The notes under the pieces: model-generated
Database searches by the model: none
Told to the model about the DNA's origin: nothing
Seen by the model: the letters and a program-made list of their open reading frames with translations, nothing else
NCBI GenBank assembly: GCA_902790595.1
Contig: CADASL010000002.1
Location: 263,384-327,383 of the forward strand
Length of the DNA: 64,000 bases
From: an uncultured Bacteroidales bacterium
GTDB lineage: Bacteria; Bacteroidota; Bacteroidia; Bacteroidales; SZUA-534
Direction of reading: 5' to 3'
In this document: piece by piece, positions 33,697-45,033 of the stretch
Position numbering within the stretch: position 1 is the first letter of the stretch
Layout: the number at the start of each line of letters is the position of its first letter
Program-made: the position numbers and the translations under genes

Positions 33697-34629
33697 CTAT
33701 TCGGCAAACAAAGTTGTGCTCAGATAGCGGTCGCCAGTGTCGGGCAGCAGAACAACAATGTTTTTGCCCTTGTTCTCGGGACGTTTAGCCAGCTCGATTG
33801 CAGCCCACAGAGCCGCGCCCGACGAGATGCCGACCAGAACACCCTCGGTGCGGCCAAACTCGCGGCCCGTCGCGAAAGCGTCCTCGTTTGAAACTGTGAT
33901 AATTTCGTCGTAAATCTTGGTGTCGAGCACATCGGGAACAAAGCCTGCGCCGATGCCTTGAATCTTATGCGGTCCGGGAACGCCGGTCGAGAGTACTGCC
34001 GACGAAGCGGGCTCAACAGCCACGATTTTCACGCCGGGTTTCTTCGATTTCAGGTAGGTTCCAACGCCCGTAACCGTTCCGCCGGTGCCAACGCCTGCAA
34101 CAAAAATGTCAACCTGGCCGTCGGTGTCCTCAAAAATCTCAGGACCTGTAGTTTCAAGGTGTGCCTTCGGGTTGGCAGGATTCACAAACTGGCCGGGAAT
34201 GAAGCTGTTTGGTGTTGATGCGGCCAGTTCCTGCGCTTTCGCGATGGCACCCTTCATACCTTTCGAGCCGTCGGAAAGCACAACCTCGGCACCGTAAGCC
34301 TTCATCAGTTGGCGACGCTCAACGCTCATCGTCTCGGGCATTACAATAATGGCTTTGTAACCGCGGGCGGCAGCCACGCTGGCCAGACCAATGCCTGTGT
34401 TTCCGCTTGTCGGCTCAATAATCACCGCCCCCGGTTTCAGTTTGCCGGCACGCTCGGCTTCCTCAATCATTGCTTTCGCAATGCGGTCTTTGACGCTGCC
34501 TGCGGGGTTGAAGTACTCAAGTTTGGCAATGATTTTTGCCTGCAAGTTGTGCGCCGACTCAATGCGGCTCAGTTCCAGAAGTGGAGTGTGGCCAATCAGT
34601 TCGTCGGCCGATTTGTAGATTTTTGACAT
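33697..34629 (-). CDS. cysK: Cysteine synthase (O-acetylserine sulfhydrylase)
   Basis: A 310-residue PLP enzyme that makes cysteine from O-acetylserine and sulfide. Motifs: [16 protein letters not shown] with the PLP Lys, [29 protein letters not shown] (phosphate loop), and [11 protein letters not shown]. The start at 34629 ([20 protein letters not shown]) is the normal one; the open frame upstream encodes no related sequence. The promoter has a TATGTTTG -7 box and an upstream palindrome that may bind the neighbouring Rrf2 regulator. Confidence 0.94.
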   Translation of the reverse strand: MSKIYKSADELIGHTPLLELSRIESAHNLQAKIIAKLEYFNPAGSVKDRIAKAMIEEAERAGKLKPGAVIIEPTSGNTGIGLASVAAARGYKAIIVMPETMSVERRQLMKAYGAEVVLSDGSKGMKGAIAKAQELAASTPNSFIPGQFVNPANPKAHLETTGPEIFEDTDGQVDIFVAGVGTGGTVTGVGTYLKSKKPGVKIVAVEPASSAVLSTGVPGPHKIQGIGAGFVPDVLDTKIYDEIITVSNEDAFATGREFGRTEGVLVGISSGAALWAAIELAKRPENKGKNIVVLLPDTGDRYLSTTLFAE

Positions 34630-34672
34630 TTCCGTAATATTTTTAAAGTTCAATTTCTGTTTTTTGACGATG

Positions 34673-34711
34673 CAAACATAAACAATATTTCTATTACCCA
34701 CTATGTTGGTA
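34673..34711 (-). promoter_or_regulatory. cysK promoter and candidate Rrf2 operator
   Basis: TATGTTTG on the minus strand (34673-34680) is the -7 element. TACCCACTATGTTGGTA (34695-34711) is a 17-bp palindrome, 6 of 7 bp matching per arm, lying where the -33 element should be. That position suits a repressor. Confidence 0.55.
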
Positions 34712-34788
34712 GGTTAATTTTTTAAAGAATTTTTAAAGTTTTGCATTTATTTACTGATTATCAGCAAAATATCCAGATATCAATTTAA

Positions 34789-36474
<1,686 letters not shown>

Positions 36475-36652
36475 GTTTAAGAGTTGTTAGTTATAAAATT
36501 GTGGGAAAGTCCTCATTGGCAAGCCGATGGGGATTTTTTTGTTAATCCGAAATCGCGTTGCGCAACCTTTTGACTGCTTAAGGAGTCTTGTTTTTGTTGA
36601 TTTTGCTAAATTGCATTGTCAAATGACAACAAAAACTTCAAAAACAATAATT

Positions 36653-39244
36653 ATGAAGAGTCTGACACGGGTTGCAGCCCTGATTTCGGCGACAGCCATA
36701 ATAGGAACCACCGCCAACGCCCAAAGCTACGAGGAGTGGGCGGCGCAACAGCGCAAAGAGCAACAAGAATTTGTTGAAAACGAGCGGAAAAGCTTTGAGC
36801 AGTTTGTGAAAGAACGCGACGAGGAAATCCGCAAAATGGACGAGGAGTTCACCGAGTTTCTGAAAAAAGAGTGGAAAAACTACGAGTCGGCTGAGGACAT
36901 TTACAAGCCCGACGCCCCGAAACCGGTGGTGAAGCCTGTATATCAGTCGGAACCGAAGCAGACTCAGCAACTGAAAGTTGAGAAAGCCGAGAAGGTTGAG
37001 TCCTACGGTGAGGCTCCAAGGCTGCCGTTCCTGGCCAAATCGGACTCGAAAGACTTCCGTCCGGCAACGGCCACATTCAACTTCTACGGCAACAACATCA
37101 CCGTCCGCTACGACCGCAGCGAGGCTGTGAACGTGGGCTCGGTCAACGAGCAAAACATTGGCAACCTTTGGGAGCAACTGTCGAAAACCAACTACAGCTG
37201 CACCATCGAGGACTTGCAGAAATGGCAGAACCAGCTGAACCTCAACGACTGGGGCTTCTATCAGTTAGCAAAAAGCGCAGCCAATCAGATTGCCGGCTCA
37301 GCCAACAGCAAGGTGATGCTCACGTGGTTTCTGATGACCAAAGCCAACTACAAGGCCCGCCTCGCATACAAGTCCGACAAGATGTATCTACTGCTGGCCA
37401 CCTCAAACAACATCTACGGCAAGCCCTACTTCACGTTCAACAATCAGCGTTATTATCTGATTGACGGTCATGCCGATAATCTTTACACCTACGATAAGGA
37501 CTTCCCCGAAGCCCGCACCACCCTCGACCTGAACATCTACAAACCGATAAACGTGGCCGAACAGCTGAAAACCAAAAAGATGGATTTTGAGTACGATGGC
37601 GAGAAACACCAGTTCGATATCAGCTACAACCTGAACACCATCAATTTTTACAACGATTATCCGCAGGCCGAGATAAAAATCTATTTCGACGCCACAATGG
37701 GCCGCGCCACAAAGGAGTCGCTGTCGCAGGCGCTTACGCCGATTGTATCGGGAATGGACGCCGTTGACGCCACCGGGCTGCTGCTGAAATTTGTGCAGTC
37801 GTTCGATTATAAGACTGACGACCAGCAATTTGGCCACGAGCGTTTCTTCTTCCCCGACGAGATGTTCCACTTTCCTTACTCCGACTGCGAGGACCGCGCC
37901 GTGCTTTTCGCCTATCTGGTCAAGCAACTGACGGGGCTCGATGTCATCGGCCTCAACTATCCCGGCCATATGGCTGCCGCGGTGGCTTTCAACACCAATG
38001 TCGAGGGCAGCTACGTGGAGCACAACGGCCGCCGCTACACCATCTGCGACCCGACCTACATTGGGGCGCCGGTGGGAATGTGTATGCCGCAATACGCCAG
38101 CGCCAATGCCGTGGTGATTGAGAACGCCGCCCATCCCGACCTGGCCGTTCGCGCCGGAAAACTTTGGAAAATAGCCAACAAATATGGCCTCTATCAGGGC
38201 GATAACAAACGCAACATTGTGTTCGACGGCAACGGCGACGCCTATATGTGCGGATATTTCAACGGCAGCATCGATTTTATGGGACGACAGCTAACAGCCT
38301 CTGGCTCTGACATTTTCATTGCAAAAATCACTGCCGACAACGAGCTCGGATTCCTCTACCGCATTGGCAGCAAGGCCGACGATGTGGCATACAATATCGC
38401 GCTCGGCAACGACGACAGTTTCTACTTCTCGGGCCTGTTCAACGGTGAGCTGACGGTGGCCGGACAGACGCTGAAAACCCAGCAGTCGGATATGTTCATT
38501 GCCAAATGCTCGCGCAACGGACAACTGGCGTGGATTAGCCAGGCCAACATCGGGCAGATGGACAGCATCAACAACACGTTTGCCGCGCAGTTCGACCCCA
38601 ACGGCAAGCGCTTGTGGACTCGCACCTACGCTGAAAACGAAGATTTTAGCGACTACGGCATCCGCATCGACAAAGACGGCTGCCCGTTCCTGGCCGGCTC
38701 AATGCTTGCCTCGGCGGGACTGATGAGCAAATCGTATGAGAGTATGGCCCGTCGCAGCGGATTTGTGGTGAACGGCCGCGATATGGCCGATGTTGCCGAA
38801 ACGCCTACCGACCCATCGATTGCGGGTCTGCTCAAGATTGTTTCGCAAGCCACGGAAACCAAAAGCTCGCTACCTGGCAAGCTGATGCAGCAGGATTTGA
38901 GCAGCAGCAACCCCGACATCAGCAGCAAATCGCCTGAAGTTTACAACCAATTCGGCAACATTGAGCTTATTCGCAACGGCCAGGGCATTATGACGCTTCG
39001 CACCAGCGACGGCAACCCGGCGGTCTTCAACACGGTGAAACTCGACAACAACTCGAAGCTGAAAATATCGGTTTACAGCAGCGGCAACGCGCTGATTGAG
39101 TTTCTGTCGGGCTCGCAGTACGGCAACGAGCAGGCCTGGCTGCCGCTCAACTCGCTGAAGGTTTATCGCACGTCGGGCAATATGACGTTCGACTACGACA
39201 TCGACCACACGCATAAAACCGTGAGTGCGAAACAAGTGTTTTAA
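36653..39244 (+). CDS. Large exported transglutaminase-like protein with SBBP-type repeats
   Basis: An 863-residue exported protein; signal peptide MKSLTRVAALISATAIIGTTANA. Residues 25-80 form a charged coiled coil and 85-125 a Lys/Pro-rich linker. A transglutaminase/papain-like core follows, with YSDCEDRAVLFAYLV (Cys412), NYPGHMAAAVAF (His439) and YTICDPTYIGAP (Asp466), a complete triad. Residues 525-700 carry SBBP-like beta-propeller repeats (GNGDAYMCGYFNGSIDF; GSDIFIAKITADNE; QSDMFIAKCSRNGQLAW). The C-terminus is beta-rich, without a T9SS domain I can recognise. Probably a periplasmic or surface peptidase or cross-linking enzyme. Confidence 0.72.
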   Translation: MKSLTRVAALISATAIIGTTANAQSYEEWAAQQRKEQQEFVENERKSFEQFVKERDEEIRKMDEEFTEFLKKEWKNYESAEDIYKPDAPKPVVKPVYQSEPKQTQQLKVEKAEKVESYGEAPRLPFLAKSDSKDFRPATATFNFYGNNITVRYDRSEAVNVGSVNEQNIGNLWEQLSKTNYSCTIEDLQKWQNQLNLNDWGFYQLAKSAANQIAGSANSKVMLTWFLMTKANYKARLAYKSDKMYLLLATSNNIYGKPYFTFNNQRYYLIDGHADNLYTYDKDFPEARTTLDLNIYKPINVAEQLKTKKMDFEYDGEKHQFDISYNLNTINFYNDYPQAEIKIYFDATMGRATKESLSQALTPIVSGMDAVDATGLLLKFVQSFDYKTDDQQFGHERFFFPDEMFHFPYSDCEDRAVLFAYLVKQLTGLDVIGLNYPGHMAAAVAFNTNVEGSYVEHNGRRYTICDPTYIGAPVGMCMPQYASANAVVIENAAHPDLAVRAGKLWKIANKYGLYQGDNKRNIVFDGNGDAYMCGYFNGSIDFMGRQLTASGSDIFIAKITADNELGFLYRIGSKADDVAYNIALGNDDSFYFSGLFNGELTVAGQTLKTQQSDMFIAKCSRNGQLAWISQANIGQMDSINNTFAAQFDPNGKRLWTRTYAENEDFSDYGIRIDKDGCPFLAGSMLASAGLMSKSYESMARRSGFVVNGRDMADVAETPTDPSIAGLLKIVSQATETKSSLPGKLMQQDLSSSNPDISSKSPEVYNQFGNIELIRNGQGIMTLRTSDGNPAVFNTVKLDNNSKLKISVYSSGNALIEFLSGSQYGNEQAWLPLNSLKVYRTSGNMTFDYDIDHTHKTVSAKQVF

Positions 39245-39541
39245 ACAAGGATTGAAGGACTGAAGGATTGAAGGATTGAATAAGACTACGGACAACAGAC
39301 TTCAGACTACGGACAAGATTGGTGATTTGTTTAATCGGTGTCCCGATAGCTATCGGGATGGTGAATCGTTTAACGGGTTTAACAAGTTTAAAGTTTAGAG
39401 AGTTTAGCGCTTCGCTGTTTAGACGACATATGTCTCAATCCTAACTTCTAATGCCTAGTGCCTAATGCCTAACACTAACACTAACACCAACACTTTACTC
39501 CTTACTCCTTACTCTTTACTCTTTACACCTTACACTAATAT
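39245..39541. repeat. Intergenic tract of simple-sequence phrases
   Basis: No gene in 297 bp. In order: GAAGGATTGAA-type repeats (39247-39284), GACTACGGACAACAGACTTC-like repeats (39286-39315), the palindrome TCCCGATAGCTATCGGGA (39341-39358), TTTAACGGGTTTAACAAG, TGCCTAGTGCCTAATGCCTA (39451-39470), ACTAACACTAACACCAAC, and TTACTCCTTACTCCTTAC (39492-39530). Several of these phrases recur at 33006 and 63040-63140. The convergent genes on both sides have no clear terminator of their own. Confidence 0.65.
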
Positions 39542-40831
39542 TCACAATCCGGGAATCTCGGCCACAGTGAACGTGCTGCCTCCGATGAAGATAAAATCGT
39601 CGGGGGCGGCATTTTTTTGGGCGGCGGCGATTGCTTCGGGCACCGTCGGGTAGCATTGGCCGTGCAGACCAAAGGCGGCGGCTTTCTCGGCCAAAAGTTC
39701 GGCTCTGAGTGCGCGCGGCACTTGGGCGTTTGTAAAATAATAGGTGGCATCGGTTGGCAACTGGCTGAGCACTTTGGCGTGGTCCTTATCGCTAACCATT
39801 CCGATGACAATATGCAAATGGTTGTATTTCTGCATTTTTAGTTGTTCAACAACCTGTCGGATGCCATCGTCGTTGTGGCCGGTGTCGCAGTAGGTTGGCG
39901 GACAGTCGGCAAGTTTCTGCCAGCGGCCTTTCAGACCTGTGGTAGCGATTGTCGAAGCCGCACCTGCCAGAATATCATCGTTGCTGACGGTGAGTTTGCG
40001 GCACAGAACATCGAACGCCGCCAGAACCGTCAGGATATTTTTGCGCTGGTAGCAACCCATCAAGTCGAGCGAAAGGCAATCATATTCGGGTTTCCCGTTG
40101 CGGCTGATAGCAAGGTTAAGACGGTCGGCCGTGAGTGTGGCGCTCTCGACGCGGCGGATTTGGTCGGCAAAAACGAGCGGCGAACCTTCGGCAGCGGCCT
40201 TCGCTTCAAAGACCGGCGCCGTTTCGGCATCGGTCTGCCCCACCACCACCGGCACACCTGGTTTGATAATTCCCGCCTTCTCGCCTGCAATGGCAGCCAA
40301 GGTGTCGCCAAGCATCGCCGTATGGTCGAAACTGATGTTGGTAATGACTGACACCAAGGGGGTTATGATGTTTGTTGAGTCGAGTCGGCCGCCCAAGCCC
40401 ACCTCAACCACCGCCACATCAACGGCGTTGCGGGCAAACCAATCGAAAGCCATAAGTGTGGCCATTTCAAAAAACGATGGCGCTATCTCGCTGATTTTCT
40501 GTCGGTGACGCTCAACAAAGTCAACAACCTCGCTTTCAGGAATCATTTCGCCGTCGATGCGGATGCGCTCGCGGAAATCCTTCAGGTGCGGCGACGTGTA
40601 GAGCCCCACCTTGTAGCCGGCTTTCTGCAGAATTGCCGCCGTGATGTGCGATACCGAGCCCTTGCCATTGGTTCCGGCCACGTGCACAGTGCGGAATTTA
40701 AGATGCGGATGGCCAAAATAGTCGTCCAAAGCCTGTGTGTTGTCAAGCCCGGGTTTATAAGCATCGGTGCCAATATTCTGATAAAGTGGCAGTTGCGTAA
40801 ACAGGAAATCGAGAGTCTGCTGGTATGTCAT
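39542..40831 (-). CDS. folC: Bifunctional folylpolyglutamate / dihydrofolate synthase
   Basis: A 429-residue Mur-ligase-like enzyme that adds glutamate to folates. Motifs: VAGTNGKGSVSHITAAIL (P-loop), YTSPHLKDFRERIRIDG, VVEVGLGGRLDSTNII, NISFDHTAMLGDTLAAIAGEKAGIIKPG, and YCDTGHNDDGIRQVVEQL. In the last motif the usual DGAHN reads DTGHN. The start at 40831 is chosen because MTYQQTLDFLFTQLPLYQ is the normal beginning; the frame upstream to 40990 is non-coding and overlaps a repeat. Confidence 0.92.
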   Translation of the reverse strand: MTYQQTLDFLFTQLPLYQNIGTDAYKPGLDNTQALDDYFGHPHLKFRTVHVAGTNGKGSVSHITAAILQKAGYKVGLYTSPHLKDFRERIRIDGEMIPESEVVDFVERHRQKISEIAPSFFEMATLMAFDWFARNAVDVAVVEVGLGGRLDSTNIITPLVSVITNISFDHTAMLGDTLAAIAGEKAGIIKPGVPVVVGQTDAETAPVFEAKAAAEGSPLVFADQIRRVESATLTADRLNLAISRNGKPEYDCLSLDLMGCYQRKNILTVLAAFDVLCRKLTVSNDDILAGAASTIATTGLKGRWQKLADCPPTYCDTGHNDDGIRQVVEQLKMQKYNHLHIVIGMVSDKDHAKVLSQLPTDATYYFTNAQVPRALRAELLAEKAAAFGLHGQCYPTVPEAIAAAQKNAAPDDFIFIGGSTFTVAEIPGL

Positions 40832-40871
40832 AGCTATGTTGGTGAATCGGTGAACTGGTGAATCGAAGGTC

Positions 40872-40899
40872 GTAGAGACGCGGCGCGCCACGTCTCTAC
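40872..40899. repeat. GTAGAGACG palindromic repeat
   Basis: GTAGAGACG - c - GGCGCGCC - a - CGTCTCTAC, a 28-bp palindrome with one mismatch. Hairpins built on GTAGAGACG...CGTCTCTAC are widespread in Bacteroidetes and cyanobacterial genomes as dispersed non-coding repeats. It stands just upstream of folC. Confidence 0.75.
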
Positions 40900-41021
40900 A
40901 GCAATAACGTCTTATATGTAATCGTAAATTGAATCTAAAAATATTTAACTGATTGTCAATACATTTTGGCAGCACTTCGGCGAAAGCCAAAACAATGGCC
41001 GAAAATAGTTAAAAAAGAAAG

Positions 41022-41051
41022 TTTGGAATTGAAAAAACAATTATAACTTTA
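41022..41051 (+). promoter_or_regulatory. Promoter of phoH
   Basis: TTTG (41022-41025), 18 nt, TAACTTTA (41044-41051); ATG at 41076. This is a near match to the Bacteroidetes promoter. Confidence 0.55.
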
Positions 41052-41075
41052 AGCAAACACTAAAAACGTACCACT

Positions 41076-42407
41076 ATGGCAAAATCAAACATCAAAATCT
41101 TTGTGTTAGACACGAACGTTTTGCTCCACGACTACAAATGCATCTATAATTTTCAGGACAATGACATTGTGATTCCGATTGTGGCGCTCGAAGAACTTGA
41201 CAAGTTCAAGAAGGGCAACGATACGCTGAATTTCAACGCCCGCGAGTGCACCCGTGAGTTGGACGAACTCATTGGCAAGGCCGACCCTGTGAAGGGAATT
41301 CCTATCGGCAAAGGCCACGGAAAACTCTATCTGGCTCTGGGTCAGAAATATCCCGACTCAATGAAGGTGTCGTTCCCCGAGCCGACTGCCGACCACCGCA
41401 TTCTGGCCATCGCCGAAAAGGTGAGCAAGGACAATCCTGGACGCAAGGTGGTTGTGGTGTCGAAGGACATCAATCTGCGCGTGAAGGCCAAATCACTAGG
41501 CATTGCCGCCGAAGACTACACCACCGACAAGGTGCAGAACATTGAGGTGATTTACAAGGGGATAGACACCATCGACAATGTGGACCCCGAGTTGATTAAC
41601 AAGATTTATCAGGACCGCGCCGGCGTGAGTGTTGACGAGTTCAAGTTCAGCCGCGAGATTTTCGCCCACGAGTATCTGATTCTGAAAGGCGACAACAAGA
41701 GCGCTCTCACCCACTACGACCCGTTTGAGCGCCGCATCAATCTTGTCGAGAAACGCAAAATCTACGGCATCGAGCCGCGCAACGCCGAGCAGGCTCTGGC
41801 TCTCGACGCTCTGATGCGTCCCGAAATCAACCTTATATCGCTCACCGGAAAGGCCGGAACTGGCAAAACCTTGTTGGCTGTGGCAGCCGCTCTGCAGCAG
41901 GCCGGAACCTACGAGCAGATTTTTGTGGCGCGCCCAATCATTCCGCTCACCAATCAGGATTTAGGCTTCCTTCCGGGCGACGTGAAAGAGAAAATCGGGC
42001 CGTATATGATGCCGCTGTTCGACAACATTGGCGTCATCAAGCATCAGTTTGGCGCCAACAGCAAGGAAGTGCACAAGATTGACGAGATGTTGAAAGACGA
42101 ACGTCTGGTAATCACACCGCTGGCCTACATTCGCGGTCGCAGCCTGTCGAACGCATTCTTTATTATCGACGAAGCACAAAACCTGACGCCGCACGAAGTG
42201 AAGACCATTGTAACACGTGCCGGCGAGAATGTGAAGATTGTGTTTACCGGTGATATTCAGCAGATTGACTCACCATATCTCGACAGCACATCGAACGGTT
42301 TGAGTTATCTGACCGACAAAATGAAGGGGCAGAACCTGTTCGCACATATGAACCTTGTGAAGGGCGAGCGCAGCGCACTAGCCGAACTGGCGAGCGATTT
42401 GCTGTAA
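41076..42407 (+). CDS. phoH: PIN-PhoH family ATPase
   Basis: 443 residues in two domains. A PIN nuclease-like domain (IFVLDTNVLLHDYK, VALEELDKFKKG, HRILAIAEKV, VVVVSKDINLRVKA; about 1-150) precedes a PhoH ATPase (LTGKAGTGKTLLAVAAAL, QDLGFLPGDVKEKI, AFFIIDEAQNLTPHEVKT, VFTGDIQQID). Proteins of this PhoH2-like layout unwind and cut RNA in tests on relatives, which suggests a role in RNA turnover. The gene stands alone with its own promoter and terminator. Confidence 0.9.
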   Translation: MAKSNIKIFVLDTNVLLHDYKCIYNFQDNDIVIPIVALEELDKFKKGNDTLNFNARECTRELDELIGKADPVKGIPIGKGHGKLYLALGQKYPDSMKVSFPEPTADHRILAIAEKVSKDNPGRKVVVVSKDINLRVKAKSLGIAAEDYTTDKVQNIEVIYKGIDTIDNVDPELINKIYQDRAGVSVDEFKFSREIFAHEYLILKGDNKSALTHYDPFERRINLVEKRKIYGIEPRNAEQALALDALMRPEINLISLTGKAGTGKTLLAVAAALQQAGTYEQIFVARPIIPLTNQDLGFLPGDVKEKIGPYMMPLFDNIGVIKHQFGANSKEVHKIDEMLKDERLVITPLAYIRGRSLSNAFFIIDEAQNLTPHEVKTIVTRAGENVKIVFTGDIQQIDSPYLDSTSNGLSYLTDKMKGQNLFAHMNLVKGERSALAELASDLL

Positions 42408-42424
42408 AACTCACACATATTAAA

Positions 42425-42455
42425 TAAGCCGGGGCGTTTGCTTCGGCTTTTTTGT
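42425..42455 (+). terminator. Terminator of phoH
   Basis: AAGCCG and CGGCTT form a short stem around GGGCGTTTGCTT, followed by six T residues, 19 bp past the stop. Confidence 0.7.
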
Positions 42456-42554
42456 TTGTTATCACAATGGGCACCGAATGATTATCGAATGCAAAACTTT
42501 TTCGGATAACGATGTGCGCAATTGCCTTAAAACCCGTATGTTTGCGGACGAAAA

Positions 42555-42627
42555 GGGGTATTAGCTCATCTGGTAGAGCGCTTCGTTCGCAACGAAGAGG
42601 TGGGCAGTTCGAGTCTGCTATGCTCCA
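42555..42627 (+). tRNA. tRNA-Ala, anticodon CGC
   Basis: A 73-nt cloverleaf: acceptor GGGGTAT/ATGCTCC, D arm GCTC/GAGC, anticodon arm CTTCG-TTCGCAA-CGAAG, T arm GGCAG-TTCGAGT-CTGCT. The anticodon is CGC, which reads GCG (Ala). The acceptor has G3-U70, the alanine identity pair, and discriminator A73. The following bases are CGA, so CCA is added after transcription. Confidence 0.92.
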
Positions 42628-42747
42628 CGAAACGCGCTAAGGCACATTTTTCTTTACAATTATACAACCGGCTGCTACACATATATTTGTTGTGGTAAAA
42701 ACCGACGCATAGTCCGAATTGTTCAAACAACTTAAAAAAAACGATTT

Positions 42748-45033
42748 ATGAAAAAATTTGCATTCCTTATAGCCATATTGGCTGCCACCACGAGGGTTTC
42801 ATTGGCCGACTCAGGCTGCTATTGGGTGTTTTTTTGCGATAAGAATGGAACCAAATTCAAGCCATACGAATATTTCGACCCCAAAGCCATCGAGCGGCGC
42901 GAGAAGCAAGGACTGCCGCTATGCGACTCAACCGATTTCCCGCTTAATGGCGATTATGTCAACGCCGTGGCGCTACTGGCCGATGAGGTGGTTGGCGAAA
43001 GCCGTTGGTTCAACGGACTTGGCGTGATGGCCGGAAGTGATGCCATTGAACAGATTAAGGCTTTGCCATTTGTGAAGGAAGTTGTGACGATTGCCGGCGA
43101 AATGGTTGTGGCATCATACTCTGCCGGGAGTGATAGTGAAAACGATGTTTCGGAGCTTTCTCAGGCAGCCAATGTTGAGTTGATGCCACAGTTGAAGCGA
43201 ATGCAAGGACAGAAATTCGCCGATAACAATATCGATGGCCGGGGCATCAGAATTGCTGTGTTTGATGGCGGTTTTCCGAAGGTTGACAAGCACGAATGTT
43301 TCAGACATTTGTTCTTGAACAAGCAAATTGTGAAAACCTGGAACTTTCCCGGTAAAAAAGAAAATGTCTATGGTTGGAACAGCCACGGGACAATGACATT
43401 GAGCTGCATCACCGGCCTGACCAACATTGGTGAAGGCTCGCAACAACTCGGTCTTGCCACAGGCGCCGAATTTTTGTTGGCTCGCACCGAGACCAACTTT
43501 GAGCCGTTTAAAGAGGAAATTTGGTGGGCGCAAGCTGCGGAGTGGGCCGACCGCAACGGCGCCGACATCATCAGCAGCTCGCTCGGTTATGGGAAAAATA
43601 GGTATTACTCCAAAGATATGGATGGTACATCTTTCGTAGCCAAGGCTGCCAACTTGGCCGCGCGCAAGGGAATACTGGTCTGCAACTCGATGGGCAACGA
43701 GGCCGATGATGAGAGTTGGCGCGTACTCATCACTCCAGCCGACGCTGACAGTGTATTATCGGTGGGCGGCATTGAGGATGATATGGACAACTACAACCAT
43801 ATCAAATTCTCATCGTTTGGCCCAACAGCCGATGGACGCCGCAAGCCAAACGTGGTTTCTTTTGGACGCGCCTGTGTTGCCAATCCGCGCGGCGGAACAA
43901 CATACGCCTACGGCACATCATTCTCGTGTCCACTTGTTGCCGGATTTGCAGCTTGCGCCTGGCAGTCGCGCCGCAATCTGACGGCTATGGAGTTGAGGGC
44001 TGAAATCGAGAAATCGGGCGACGTCTATCCCTATTTCGATTATGCGATAGGATACGGCGTTCCGCAAGCCGGATATTTCACCGACAGTGTCAGAGTGACT
44101 GTTGAGCCAACTTTCACATTCGAAAAAAACGGCGATGCACTGATTATCCATATTAAACCTTTCGAAAAGGAGACCAATGTCTTCTACAACCTTACCGATG
44201 AAACGGGTAAAGTTCTGCATTACGCACATGGCAATGCCAAAAAATCTGCTACAATCACTATCCAACAACTGCCGAATGCCACTGTAAACGTGTATTATCA
44301 TGGCTACACTGGCTCATACACTTGCAACGAAGGCGGGCAACATAAAAATGAATCCTCCATAACTACCAAAGGTATCGCTCAAACGCTGCGGCGCAGTCTT
44401 GGCAATAGCAATTTAGAGTATGGTAAAAGTTGGAATTGGAATCTGTTTTTTCAGTTGAGTTCGGGACTGGCCGGATTCAAAACCATTGAAGACTCAACCA
44501 ACGACAATAAAAAATCGCTGGCGGCTATGTTAGGCTTGCACTTTCAATTGGCAAAACGGTACAGAATTGGCGCAGGTGTAGGCATTGGCTCCGACAAATA
44601 CATCGGGACCAACCTCGACGGCGTCGTCCGCAACAATGTCAAGCAAGAGCGCTTTAACACGACAAACCTTAATGTTGAATTGTTCCAGCGAGTAACATTT
44701 ATTCATGGCGAGCACTTCGGCTACGGACTGACGTGGGACTGCGGTGTTTTTGGCTCGTGGTGTTACACCAACCGCCATATTGTTATTGTCGACGCCAAAG
44801 ATGCCAACTACAAGTCAATCAAATACATCACTAAAAACCACGATTGTTTTAATCGGTGGCAGTGGGGAGTGAAGACAGCCATTAATTACAATTTCTTGTC
44901 GGTTTATGCAAAAATGAGATTTACAGACTTGCTAAACTCTTCATACAATGGCGCGTACTCGGATTTTTTAAGGTTTGAGACTGGTTTGCAGATGACATTC
45001 ACTTTCTTAGAAAAAGCTATTTACAGAAAATAA
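42748..45033 (+). CDS. Subtilisin-like (S8) protease with probable C-terminal beta-barrel
   Basis: A 761-residue exported protease: signal peptide MKKFAFLIAILAATTRVSLA; N-terminal inhibitor-like region to about 135 (YFDPKAIERREKQGLPL, typical of Bacteroidetes S8 proteins). Catalytic triad: IAVFDGGFP (Asp173), WNSHGTMTLSCI (His213), AYGTSFSCPLVAGFAA (Ser391). Residues 450-550 are beta-rich. From about 570 there are alternating amphipathic strands (WNWNLFFQLSSGLAGF, YRIGAGVGIGSDKYIG, HFGYGLTWDCGVFGSWCY, FLRFETGLQMTFTFLEK) like an outer-membrane barrel, with no T9SS domain. It may be a self-anchored surface protease. Confidence 0.75.
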   Translation: MKKFAFLIAILAATTRVSLADSGCYWVFFCDKNGTKFKPYEYFDPKAIERREKQGLPLCDSTDFPLNGDYVNAVALLADEVVGESRWFNGLGVMAGSDAIEQIKALPFVKEVVTIAGEMVVASYSAGSDSENDVSELSQAANVELMPQLKRMQGQKFADNNIDGRGIRIAVFDGGFPKVDKHECFRHLFLNKQIVKTWNFPGKKENVYGWNSHGTMTLSCITGLTNIGEGSQQLGLATGAEFLLARTETNFEPFKEEIWWAQAAEWADRNGADIISSSLGYGKNRYYSKDMDGTSFVAKAANLAARKGILVCNSMGNEADDESWRVLITPADADSVLSVGGIEDDMDNYNHIKFSSFGPTADGRRKPNVVSFGRACVANPRGGTTYAYGTSFSCPLVAGFAACAWQSRRNLTAMELRAEIEKSGDVYPYFDYAIGYGVPQAGYFTDSVRVTVEPTFTFEKNGDALIIHIKPFEKETNVFYNLTDETGKVLHYAHGNAKKSATITIQQLPNATVNVYYHGYTGSYTCNEGGQHKNESSITTKGIAQTLRRSLGNSNLEYGKSWNWNLFFQLSSGLAGFKTIEDSTNDNKKSLAAMLGLHFQLAKRYRIGAGVGIGSDKYIGTNLDGVVRNNVKQERFNTTNLNVELFQRVTFIHGEHFGYGLTWDCGVFGSWCYTNRHIVIVDAKDANYKSIKYITKNHDCFNRWQWGVKTAINYNFLSVYAKMRFTDLLNSSYNGAYSDFLRFETGLQMTFTFLEKAIYRK

